A stretch of 64,000 nucleotides of DNA, taken from assembly GCF_037126465.1 (NCBI RefSeq), contig NC_088204.1, positions 78,801,807 to 78,865,806 of the forward strand, read 5' to 3'. This DNA is from Ornithodoros turicata (lineage: Eukaryota; Arthropoda; Arachnida; Ixodida; Argasidae). Each line of letters starts with the position of its first letter. Position 1 is the stretch's first letter. This document shows positions 54,492 to 64,000 of the stretch, in pieces. The notes below the pieces were generated by a model that worked only from the letters and a program-made list of their open reading frames with translations, did no database searches and was not told the DNA's origin. Both the position numbers and the translations under genes were made by a program.

Positions 54492-54675
54492 TGGGGCCCC
54501 GTCCACCGCTTGTACAGAAATCTTAAGGTAAGCTGAAGTACTAAGTAGTGTAGAAGTTGAGGAAGTAATAACTGGGGCGATGAGAAGCGCCACCGCTAAC
54601 TTCCAAAAATGCGGTGATGAGAAGGGGTGCCCACGACATGGTCGATATAATGGTTATCTAGTAGATCGTGTACTT
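54492..54675 (+). repeat. Third copy of the SMB-gene 3' flank (exon end and donor)
   Basis: WGPVHRLYRNLK followed by AAG|GTAAGCTGAAGTAC matches the exon ends at 5532 and 23932. Homology with copy 2 continues downstream (AAGGGGTGCCC... and GTCGATATAATGGTTATCTAG against GTCGTTATAATCTAGG). The match is more diverged than that between the two duplication copies. Confidence 0.6.
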
Positions 54676-54777
54676 GGCATTTATAATTCGATACGTGCCC
54701 GTGAGATGGCGCTGATGGCAGGCAACAAGCAGACCCGTATATAAACACCGTACATAAGCTGTATATAAACATATAAA

Positions 54778-54803
54778 CAGAGCCGTATATATATACGGCT
54801 CTG
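54778..54803. repeat. Perfect 26-bp palindrome
   Basis: CAGAGCCGTATAT followed immediately by its complement. Nearby GTATATAAAC occurs twice (about 54736-54775). Confidence 0.95.
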
Positions 54804-54839
54804 GCAACAAAACGATAAAAGCGCGAAGGATCATTGCCA

Positions 54840-56560
54840 GGCTCTCACAGCTCCCCATAGAGCCCATAGTTCGAGATAATTCACGCAACACTGGGCGTGC
54901 AACCAATGAAAATGAACTATGATGCCTACCATTCGGCCAATCAGGAGTCTCTCAGTTTGGCTCGCTTTTCGGCCAGGTACTGGCTACCATCGGCTTTTAC
55001 TTTTACTGGTTTTCATGCCCGACACTCGTTATTCCGTATTCTAGAACTACTAGGCAAAGGTTGGACAAAATACACATTTATTTGAAACATCGTTGACTCA
55101 ATAGTCTGACACAAATATTCGCCGTGCGTAGAGTCCAAATCGTTGCACTCGTTGACCAAGTCCGAACTCGCAAAACGCATACTCCCAGAAGCGAGCGACG
55201 CGCACACGAGTGCATGCGATTTCACGGTTAGCATCTCCTTTCGTTGATCGCAGTGCGAAGGCTTCAACGAAGCGGGAACCGCTAGTCGCACGGACACCGA
55301 ATCCTGTCTCCGTTGTGACTGCATTTGCTCACAAGTGTTCCTCAGGCGTCAGCTCACCACTGCATTCCAGTTCTGAACTCGAGAGACTGTTCGTACGTAG
55401 GATACTTCTGTCGGGAAACATCACAACACGCGCTGAGTCACTTCGACACACTAACAAATGTGTGACTTCTCTTTGAACAATGCGGTCATACGTTGCTGTC
55501 AACTGACATCGTCGAGACGCGAGACGCCGCAAGGCTCCAACAGCTCCGCATAGTTTGAGATAATTCACACAACACTGGGCACACGACCAATCAGAGTGCA
55601 ACGTTGTAGAAATTATGCAATGCCAGTCGGCCAATCAGGAGCCTTAACTTTGGCTGACCTTTCGACCGGTTCTGGCTACCATCGACTTCCGGATTTCACG
55701 CCTACCGCCGTTACCAGATATTCAAAATAACTGAAGCTTCTTTTGGCTAAAATAAATATTTATTTGACACAAAGCACTGAATCAAAGATCTGATACATGG
55801 GTGCACTGTGAATACAAAGTCTACTGCGTTGCTGACGCACTGTAACTAAGTTCGAACTTGAAGCAAAACGAATACAGCTCTCGAAATCCGACGAGGCCCG
55901 CGCGTGTTCTTCACTCTCCAACCGCTCCAACTCACGAAGCATTCCAGTTCCGGAGTTGATAGACTGTTCGTGGGATAATAGTCGTGTCCAGGAACAGCAC
56001 AACACACGTTGAACCACATCGACGCATGAATTAACAAGCGAACACTTATAAACTGTTCTGCCGATTGACATCACCAAAACACGGAACACAAGAGGACGCC
56101 TTGCCGGCCGATTTTATGATGAGCATCTTCTTTCGTTGCTTGCAGAGCGGAAAAGGCGCTTGTGTGGCACGTAATCGTAATTCTGTCTTTGTTGTCAGGC
56201 CTCAAAATCCGACGGCGCCCGAACGCGTTCTTCACGCTCCAACCGCTCCAGCCCACGAAGCATTCCAGTTCCGTAGATGATAGACTGTACGTGGGATAAT
56301 AGTCGTGTCCAGGAACAGCACAACACGCGTAGAATCACAAACTGTTCTGCCGATTGACATCACCGGAACCTGGAACACAAGAGCGCACAAGAGGACGGAT
56401 GCCGTACCGACCGATGCGAGCTATTTCAAAACTATGCTGAAACGGCCGCCGGGACGCTTCACACACATGCGCGCGTACAAAATGCGATTTCAAAACGTTG
56501 TAGACCAATCGGAGCGTGCGCACAGTCTGGGCCAATGAGCTTGCAACGTTGTAGATTGGC
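54840..56560 (+). repeat. CCAAT-rich repeat family G, three direct units
   Basis: Successive diverged units (about 54840-55470, 55545-56095, 56100-56400, then a partial CCAATC-bearing stretch) share GAGATAATTCACRCAACACTGG, CGGCCAATCAGGAG, GAAGCATTCCAGTTC and GATAGACTGTNCGTGGGATAAT. CCAAT boxes recur with the same spacing. No coding frame is conserved between units. An inverted relative lies at 60395-60860. Confidence 0.75.
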
Positions 56561-57787
56561 GCAGTGGTACATACTCTACAGCCGCATCCTCGGTTACAGG
56601 GTGCGTCCGAATCACGGAGGAGAAGTAAGGAGAACGAACTCTGCCGAGCCGCCGTTGAGAAAGCGTGGTCTCGATTCCTCGAGTCTAATTGTGGCCGCGG
56701 CGCTCGCGCTCCGTCAGGTACAGAGCCTTGTATTAAAAGGGAGTCTGGCCATTGGGAGGAGTCACAAAAAGAGGCTCGACCTGTCAATCACAATTTCGCT
56801 CCTCTGATTGGTTTGCTTTTTACCAAGGGAGTCGCCATGACACCATACTGCCACCCAAAATGGCGACGAAGACAAACGCAGTGAAGCGGGGATTTCGTGA
56901 CAAACAAAATTCACAGACTAACCTGATTTTATGCTGCAAATATACATCCTAATATAAGTTTCTCGGAAATCAGTTTCAACTTATGCTCATCCATCGATAT
57001 CTAGCTGAAAATAAAATACCCGGTGCAACGCTTTGAGCAGCATGCTTGTACAGAAGTAACTTGAAACTGAACACCAAAGCGATAGTGTATAATGTAGAAG
57101 TAATGTATTGTTCAAGATTTCAGTGTTCGTCAACATAAACTAGAGACTAGATCCCGACTTTACTTTGCAGTTCCCAAAAGCTAGTGATTGGCATGCATGA
57201 CAAGATATAAGAAACTAAGTGCCAGAACCTTCGGAACCGCGCCGTGTCCCATCATCAGAGCGTCCCGCCCCTCCTTGCACTCACACACACAAAGGTCTCT
57301 TAACTGCTTGACACGTACGGAGATAAAACTTTCTCAGTCCCAGCTTATGCAACGACCCACATAACGCGCGATTCCGGAAAGATCGCATCCGGCGACTTTC
57401 GATTACACAGCTTCTAACTTTCTTTCCTCCATACCACTCAAATGTGGCTCTTCGGAACAACGTTTGCTTCCTTTGGGGTATGTTAGTGTGTTAGCGCAGC
57501 GGTCAAAGTACGCGCGCACCACAGAGAGAAGGGCACGATACCCGAGACGGCCGGGGAGAAGCGACAGAGGATTCTGTCGGAGTCGTTCGACACTACACCT
57601 TTGGCAATGTAAGACGTTTGTCTTACGTATTAAAGTTTCGTTTGTTTGTTTTTTCTTCTTATTTCCGATTCCATTTTTATCGGACAGGTAGCTTCCATCT
57701 ATGAGACAAAAAGCAGAAACCGGAAAAAAAAAATTAATTGTAGCTGACCAGAAAATATTAACTCGTTACTGGAGACACCGTTGTTTA

Positions 57788-57855
57788 TCAAGAGATAAAC
57801 TGATGTTCGATCCCTACAGCTGGCTAACCTTTTCAGTGACTTTCATCTTTCGCCG
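57788..57855 (+). mobile_element. SINE family 2 fragment
   Basis: AGAGATAAACTGATGTTCGA, then TCCCTACAGCTGGCTAACC and the family tail. It shares its 5' part with the copy at 33116, so this extended head belongs to the family. Confidence 0.5.
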
Positions 57856-58103
57856 TTGTTTATGCTTATCAAGAAACATTCGTTTTGAACGCTTTTTAGT
57901 AGAGTATTCGAGCACAAACGGCGCCTTGCCGTGCAGGCAATTTCGCGGAGCTAGTACCGGAGCAGAGCCGTATACCGGAGGGAACGCGAGCGCCGCGGCG
58001 AACAATTGACTCGATAAATTGGGACGTCGTTTTTCAGCGGAGTTCGGTCTCCTTACTTCTCCTCCGTGGTCCGAATAGTGTGAGATGCGTCACCGCATAC
58101 CGC

Positions 58104-58137
58104 ACACCGGAAGTGCCGCCATAATGGTGCGCCATCC
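58104..58137 (+). promoter_or_regulatory. ETS plus YY1-like site cluster
   Basis: ACCGGAAGTGCCGCCATAAT combines an ETS core (CCGGAAGT) and a YY1-type GCCGCCAT. The pair is common in housekeeping promoters. On the minus strand at about 58429 a strong donor (CAG|GTAAGTACC) follows a short ATG frame (MPIYRGMPSFPALTS, from 58469). A gene could start on either side, but no further exon was recognised. Confidence 0.3.
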
Positions 58138-59020
58138 GAATTCTCCATAGGCGCCGTAAACAACGAGATTTGGCCGAGGCAGACCAACAATTAGGGACGA
58201 CACAGACAAGTAAGCCTCAAACGCCCAGAAATTGTGCGTCACAGAAGGCGCACTTTGGGAAGTCTCCTCCGATGCAGACTTCGCGGAGTGTGTTTCGCGT
58301 TTCCCGCTTCTGCCGTGTTTCGGGGGAGGGCGCGTTCGTCGAACAGCTTAGCAGACGACAGTTTTCGGCGGCTGGTGGCTCTTTCGTTTGCAAAAATTAC
58401 CAGTTCTGACGAATGGTACTTACCTGAAGTTAGAGCAGGAAATGACGGCATACCACGATAAATGGGCATACCGCGAAGGCGAAACAGAGCGGAACAATTA
58501 CGCTTGTGAGTTTAGTCTCTCATATGGGATACGTGTTAGCACTAAACATTTGATCCTTCGCTCTTTAGTTAATTTTAAAGCGACACGAGTTTTCGCACCT
58601 CTCCACGGGAATGAGAAACGCAGGAAGATAGGCTGGAAGGTCTGGAAAATCGGGATGAAGACACATAAGATGAGGTGATCAGTGATAAGCAACCCGGGAG
58701 ACGCCGTCGCTGCCTGTCCCCAACAAGTATTGAAGTAGGAATGTTCGACAAAACACGACGTTTTACGGAGCAGACGGAACTTGTTTAACGGTTTTATGAT
58801 TTATTTGCGAATAGATTAATAAAACTACACACAAATGCTCCCCGTGCGGGATTGTCGCTTTCAGCCTTGGATAAGTTGTCAGAACACAACCGTTGCTCAC
58901 GAGGCTGCATGATGGGTGTCGTGCACGATTGCAGGGTGCCTTGGGCAGGATAAACGTGCAGCAAGCCGATCTAACCGTGGTTGAGCCATTCGACTGCAGT
59001 CGACTCAACCGTGGTTGAGA

Positions 59021-59063
59021 AAGCTAGTGTAACTAGGGTATAATACCCTAGTTACACTAGCTT
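59021..59063. repeat. Perfect 20-bp inverted repeat, 3-base loop
   Basis: AGCTAGTGTAACTAGGGT-containing arms meet at TAA (59041-59043). The 13-bp near-palindrome CAACCGTGGTTGA lies next to it and again at about 58974. Confidence 0.95.
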
Positions 59064-59511
59064 CTCTTCCGGAGTGCTCCTTCTGGGAACGTTACTACGC
59101 TCTGCTTACTTTTCGTCCTTCCGTCAGTTGTCGTGTACGACTTCTACACACATTGTCTGGAATGTCTACCTCACTCTCTCTGCGCATGTAGGTAAACTGC
59201 AAGACAAATGAAAACGCCATAACTGCCTCGGTGTCCGCGCTGAATTCCGAGAAATTATTGTCGTCTGCTACTACGTCCGATTTTGCAGCACCTCATGCAA
59301 TGCGCCGTCTGGAGTCTTTTCTATTAAATATACGTTGCGGACGATCGGCACCAGATGGCGAGCGTAGCTGTGCTCAGGTGTGCTCGTCCGTATCACCGTC
59401 ACCGTGGTCCGAATACTTTGGCTGGAAGGCGCACATGTGACGCACACTATGACGGCATATGCGACGCATCACTATTCGGACGCACCCCAGGGGCTGGCAG
59501 AGGAGGACTGA

Positions 59512-60412
59512 CGCCGCTGCCACTTCTCTCCCTTCTCTTCTCGTAACTCCTCGCCAGACAGGACACGCAGCCCGCGAAAGAATGCTCTTTTGAAACTTTG
59601 CCAACCAATAGCGGAGAGCGCAATGTCCTTCGGCCAATGGGTATCAACTATGATATTTCCCTTTCCCTATATATCCCTTTCCGTAGACACAACCACGGTT
59701 TCGCTGAAAATGGGCTCACAGTTGCTGCATTGCCGAAGATGCTCAGCTAGCTCGTTGAGCTAGTGTAGTGTTGAGCTCGTTGACGTGTGTCTAGGGAAAG
59801 GGATAAGTGGAAAAGACTTTTGAAAGAGACGGTGGCGATAACGCAACGTGGGAACAGTGTAAATAGGCCATCCTTTATCCCTCTCCCTCCCCTCCGGGAG
59901 TTGTTAGGTATTTAGGAGGTTTGTGTGTTATTAAATCATTACTGTGTCTGAGAACTTTTGTGCTTGTCTTCGTGTCCCGTGTCTCTCGGTTATTCGTTCC
60001 TTCATCATCATGCACCAGTTAGTCTGCGCCCTATCTCTTTTATCGATCAACTATGATGCCTGACAGATTAATACCACGTGCATAATGTAAAAACCCCGAG
60101 ACTTGGGCAACTAGGGAACACGAAGTCTCAAACACAGCTTTTTTTTTTTTACAGCATTTTTTTTCATTGTCATACCACGTGTTTATGACGTGAAAACATT
60201 TTTTTAGAGCCGGGAAGAGGGGCGCTATGGGCCTATGGGGGCCTGGTATTAATTCGTCAGGCATCATAGTTGATACCCATTGTCCGAAGGACATTGCGCG
60301 CTCCGCTATTGGTTGGCAAAGTTTCAAAAGAGCATTCTTTCGCGGGCTGCCTGTTGCCTGGCTGGCGAAGAGTTACCGGAGTTACGAGAAGAGAAGGGAG
60401 AGATGTGGCAGC
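59512..60412. repeat. Inverted repeat, about 170-bp arms, left arm split by a solo LTR
   Basis: The right arm 60243-60412 matches, in reverse, 59512-59650 and then 60050-60086 (shared words GGCAGCGGCGTC, AATGCTCTTTTGAAAC, ATCATAGTTGATACCC). The arms were continuous before the LTR at 59651 entered. Confidence 0.85.
59651..60049 (+). mobile_element. Solo LTR, 399 bp, 4-bp target duplication
   Basis: The ends TGAT...ATCA are perfect short inverted repeats. ACTA flanks both sides (59647-59650, 60050-60053). An ATTAAA lies at about 59930. The opposite arm of the inverted repeat keeps the uninterrupted site GGGTATCAACTATGATG (read in reverse at about 60262-60278). It is unrelated in sequence to the LTR at 23340. 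Confidence 0.85.
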
Positions 60413-60860
60413 GGCGTCTCACGTCTCGACGATGTCAGTTGACAGCACCGTATGACCGCATTGTTCAAAGAGAAGTCGCATGCACTCGTATGAGCGTCGC
60501 TTGCTTCTGGGAGTAGAGTGTACGTGTGTTTTGCGAGTTCGAACTTGGTGGGCGAACGCAACGATTTGGACTCTGTACGCACGGTGAATATTTGTGTCAG
60601 GCTATTAAGTCAACCATGTTTGAAATAAATGTGTATTTTGTCCAAACTTTGCCTAGTAGTTCTGGAATACGGAATAACGAGCGTCGGGCATGAAAACCAG
60701 TAAAAGTAAAAGCCGATGGTAGCCAGTACCGGGCCGAAAAGCGAACCAAACTGAGAGACTCTCGATTGGCCCAATTGGTAGGCATCATAGTTCATTTTCA
60801 TTGGTTGCATGCCCAGTGTTGCCTGAATTATCTCAAACTATGAGCTCTATGGGAAGCCTG
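60395..60860 (-). repeat. Repeat family G, inverted copy
   Basis: The reverse complement of about 54855-55230 joined directly to 55460-55540. It lacks the roughly 220 bp (55240-55460) present in the direct copy, and the shared AAAATACACATTTATTT block is well kept. Flanks of both copies contain CCAAT boxes. Confidence 0.8.
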
Positions 60861-62383
60861 GCTATATGATTGCAAAGGGTCGAACGGACAGTGTGTCGCG
60901 AGCATTAAACGCGTTTATGAGAAATCGGTTCGTGCTTTAAATCTTGAGCTTTATTTATGAGCTTTTCTTTATATTTTTGTGTGTGTTCGTGTGCTCGATA
61001 TGCGAAATGATAATTCTCATTTCAATATGCTTCTTTTGCTCGTGAGCTGTGGGGGTGGTAATGATATCGCAAATGAGCGTTGATAATTTTACTCAACAAA
61101 CAGTGAACTTTGATCGCTGAGTTTTTTGTGTGCACACCGCTATGTTGCATTAACATTGATTGTACGACGGCTCACGAGAGATTATCCCCGTCACCCATCA
61201 CCGTCACGGTCCGAGGTTAGGGCTGAGAGGCTGCGAAGGAAGACTAGACTAGGTATAAATTTCAATTGAAACGGGCGGGATTTAAAGGCGGAGTATTTCG
61301 TGGCAGCCCCGCCCTACAGCTTATGACAGTAATCGAGGTCCATTAGTTTTGACGAGGATAGGGCCCTTGTTGAGTATTCCCACATATAAAACTTGAGACA
61401 TGTAAAATCATTTGAAATAGCTTTTTCACCTTTACATCTGCCACTTGTAGTATTTTCACATGTACTGTATTGTCATATGTGTAAGAATAAATGTTCACAC
61501 AGAAACGGCATAAAATGTGATTTCTCTTTACAGCTAGAACATGCATTCTGCTCCATTTCGTTCCCGTTGACATTTCAATAATTTCTCATCGAAACGCACT
61601 AAATTCCTGTTTCTTTCAATAGGTATTTGTCCAAGATCGTCGGTTGGGAATGGGAAATTTTGTTCACTTTCAATGAGAATTATGAATGCAATGCCCAATT
61701 GAACCGAATGATATTTTTGGGCTATTTTGAATTGGGCTATTTCTAGAAGTAAGGCAGCTTTAATAGTGATATTCAATCTTCTTTTCGAGCGTGTTTTAAG
61801 CACGCCGCCAGACAAGGGACAGTATCACGTGACCGCACGCTTGGCAAATTCTGTGTCGTCGTGCAACAGATGGCGGCACTGCCTTGATACTGGACCTGGA
61901 TATTTAACGATGCACGAAATTGTTGCCCGCACCAGGAACGAGCTGTATAAAGGTTGCCTTCCGAGAATGAGACGAATACTACGAAGAAGAGACTGGGACT
62001 CTGGTGGGACATAAGCCGACAAACTCTGTGACTTATTATTATTTTCGGCTAGAACGCGCTTAACCTTAGCGTTGTCTGCCCGATACAAAGGGCAGAGGCA
62101 TCATCATCAACAACGCCTTCCAACGGAAGAAGCACCGCATAGTTCACGCTGGCAAACTGCTTTTATCTCTTGGGTGTTATGACGACGAAAATATGTCGGT
62201 AAGCGGCAAAAACCATGTAAACAAAGTAACATGACACATGACCCCAAAATGACGTTTTCTATGACGTGCGATCGGGACAAGATGGCTGATTTGCCGAAGC
62301 ACACGCTTGAGGGTAGTCACAACGATGGCGGATTTGTGTCACCCTTATGGGGGGAGTAGCTGGAATCACGACCTACTACTATA
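60861..62383. other. No gene recognised
   Basis: Short frames only, with none resembling a family. Slight internal repetition of TTGGGCTATTT near 61715-61742. Confidence 0.4.
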
Positions 62384-62752
62384 CTAGAGACCTGGACGTC
62401 CGCAATGCTCCCAGCACCGGGGTAGTAGTTCTGGCAATCGCCGCTTGGCTATGGGATTTAGCGCTAGCTCGCACTATTTGTTACCACGTGACTTGTCGAA
62501 ACCGCGGCGACGTATGGTAGGCTGTGTTGACAACGACGAAGCAGCATAAGAGAGAGAGAATAGCGCGTGCTTAGCAACGGGCTTAGCAACAGCCTGTGTA
62601 TGTGTGAATCCCTAGCAGACTAAAGACGGTGGCAAGGGTGATTCCCTCTCCCCAATAATGTTATGTGGCGCTTGCAGCGGTCACTAACGTAACTAACCCA
62701 TGACCCGTCTCCGTCTCTCCCATAGGGGAGCGCCAGCTGTCCAGGTCTCTAG
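62384..62752. mobile_element. MITE-like element, CTAGAGACCTGGAC ends
   Basis: Exact 14-bp inverted ends (62384-62397 and 62739-62752), followed inside by further weak pairing around GCTCCC. The flanks ATA and TTA do not give a clean duplication. Non-coding. Confidence 0.6.
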
Positions 62753-62759
62753 TTAGAGG

Positions 62760-62865
62760 TGTGCGCCGCCGCCGCTGGAGGTCGCGGCTTCGCCGTCGCC
62801 GCCGTACCAAAACTGTCGGCGTGCCGCCGCCGCCGATGTTGAAAAATCGGCGCGGCTGCGTAATG
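62760..62865. repeat. GCCGCC-rich low-complexity stretch
   Basis: CGCCGCCGCCGCTGG-type triplets. The apparent Arg- or Pro-rich frames are composition effects. Confidence 0.7.
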
Positions 62866-63124
62866 TGCCCATTTTTATCCACTTTCTATAAACGAATATC
62901 TCCCATACCTAATATTTTGTTTGTTTTTCTTTCATCTTAGGTCCCAGGCTTCATTTGTGGTGTTTTTAGCAGTGACAACTTCATTTCCTGATATGCTGTT
63001 TATGCTTTAGAGTTTCGTTTCATAGTCGACCCTGGAGGCACACAACTCCAGGAAAACTTGTCATTAATTCTTGCAGGTTGTTTGCTGGTCATCCACCAAC
63101 ACCATAGCACTGGTCATTATCCAT

Positions 63125-63420
63125 ATACAGGGTGTTTTGTTTTTCATTCGTCACGGAATTTTTGTTTAAAAAATAGTGGGACGAAATACATGCCGCTTTT
63201 GAGTTGGTCATGCGAATATTATCTCGAAGAAAGTATGTAACTATAACATCATTAATTACCTCAAATTCATTAATTCTTTAATCAAGGGATTTCGCGTAAA
63301 AACGGGATAGCAGAACGGAAGATACTCATCGTTGAAAGCCATTCCACGTTTAAGAAATTCTTAAACGCGCACATGTGTTGAAATATCCGACGCTGAATGT
63401 CGCTATGCAAATGAGCCGAA
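63125..63420 (+). mobile_element. CAGGGTGTTTTG-type element end (tentative)
   Basis: TACAGGGTGTTTTGTTTTTC resembles the left terminus of a TA-targeting DNA element. Subterminal sequence runs to about 63420 without a right end or coding region being found. Confidence 0.3.
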
Positions 63421-63728
63421 ACAAGAAGTACGCCATTTCCGAGCGCAGAAATGACGCGACTTTCGCCTTATCTGGGTTGGAAAGCGGTCTATCTGACCAA
63501 CAGATTAGCGCCTACACCAATCAGCTCGATCGCTCCAAAGCACTTGGTCCTCTCACGTGGATTGCCCGTCGCTCTTTCTGCGCTCGAAAAGTGCGTAGCA
63601 AATAGTGCATTTTGTGTGTGCCGGCGAAAAGCACACAGTCAGAGAGGGGGTTTTCAGTCGCGGAATTGCGGGGCTTATAATGCGCGCGAAGCATGGCAGA
63701 CTCAACCCACTCGTTCTGGACAAGTTTA

Positions 63729-63890
63729 TACTGTAAAACCCTTTAATTTCGCGAGACCTTAATTTTCGCGAATTTTGCGAATCGAGAAAACTCGAGGAAC
63801 TCGTGGAGTGCGCGAAATTTAGTTGTTGCGAATATATCCCTACTCGATTCGCGAAAATTTAGGGCTGCGAAATTAAATGATTTTACAGTA
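63729..63890. mobile_element. MITE, TACTGTAAAA ends, TTTA flanks
   Basis: Inverted ends of about 45 bp share TACTGTAAAA, TTTAATTTCGC and TTTTCGCGAAT. TTTA lies at 63725-63728 and 63891-63894 (or TA if the ends are read two bases shorter). Filled with TTCGCGAA-type boxes; non-coding. Confidence 0.8.
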
Positions 63891-64000
63891 TTTATTCATG
63901 ATAACTACAGCCTCTGCAAAAATACTGTTCAATGACGTGGTGGGTGCGCCTTATGTCATATCGTTTGCTAACGTTCGCATATTTATATGGTTTCCGAAAA

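Larger units (their letters stand above)
56599..59487. mobile_element. Possible element bounded by GGGTGCGTCCGAAT ends (tentative)
   Basis: GGGTGCGTCCGAAT at 56599 is mirrored by ATTCGGACGCACCC near 59475. A longer inverted similarity (CGGAGGAGAAGTAAGGAG at 56616 against about 58050) lies within. No transposase or target duplication was found, so it may be coincidental reuse of one repeat family. Confidence 0.3.

Noticed and set aside
62760..62865. Arg/Pro-rich protein
   Set aside because: GCC-triplet composition effect.
1..64000. CRISPR arrays, bacterial operons, endogenous virus with envelope
   Set aside because: No regularly spaced repeats with unique spacers, no operon layout, and the retroelements lack any envelope-like frame.

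Overview
The window is nuclear DNA from an arthropod, most likely a hard tick (Ixodida). This rests on tRNA-headed SINEs with A-tails, on eukaryotic splice signals, on many short TA-flanked foldback MITEs, and on intronless genes combining a somatomedin-B (SMB) domain with a transmembrane segment. The species cannot be named from sequence alone. Most of the window is layered, decayed transposable elements with few host genes. Similarity statements are by-eye comparisons within the window; no database search was possible.

Layout. 1-7.9 kb and 19.7-28.3 kb are two direct copies of one segmental duplication. Each carries an intact, intronless gene for a secreted-type, cysteine-rich SMB protein with one C-terminal membrane helix. 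Behind each gene lie a decayed second copy of its own 3' end and a broken conserved exon ending in a splice donor. Copy 2 gained a solo LTR (5-bp target duplication, empty site in copy 1). The copies also differ in a chain of near-perfect palindromic MITEs: one in copy 1, four in copy 2. Between the copies are a triplicated TATA/initiator/5'-exon unit (9.1-10.0 kb), a readable nest of transposons at 13.1-17.5 kb (long-TIR element containing a hAT-like element, which contains a Penelope fragment and a second hAT-like element), and an inverted third copy of part of the duplicated block holding a SINE.

28-37 kb holds the best host-gene candidates outside the duplication. One is a minus-strand, multi-exon gene with a DUF4806-like domain, whose last splice restores frame exactly across a SINE-bearing intron. 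Another is a promoter-like region (heat-shock element, CRE, NRF1-like site) followed by a possible first coding exon. A CR1/L2-like LINE (minus) and a PHD-like relic follow.

37-53 kb is a transposon cluster: a deleted mariner, a pogo-like shell, a second LINE tail, a TIR element, a nearly complete but broken Penelope-like element, a Tigger-like transposase relic, then a mosaic of copia, LINE, Ty3/gypsy and copia pieces in one orientation with no LTRs at the joins.

53-64 kb holds a GAGGTGAGG minisatellite, a CCAAT-rich repeat family in direct and inverted copies, a second solo LTR with 4-bp target duplication and an empty site in the opposite arm of an inverted repeat, several perfect palindromes and more MITEs. 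No rRNA, functional tRNA, CRISPR array or bacterial-type operon was seen.
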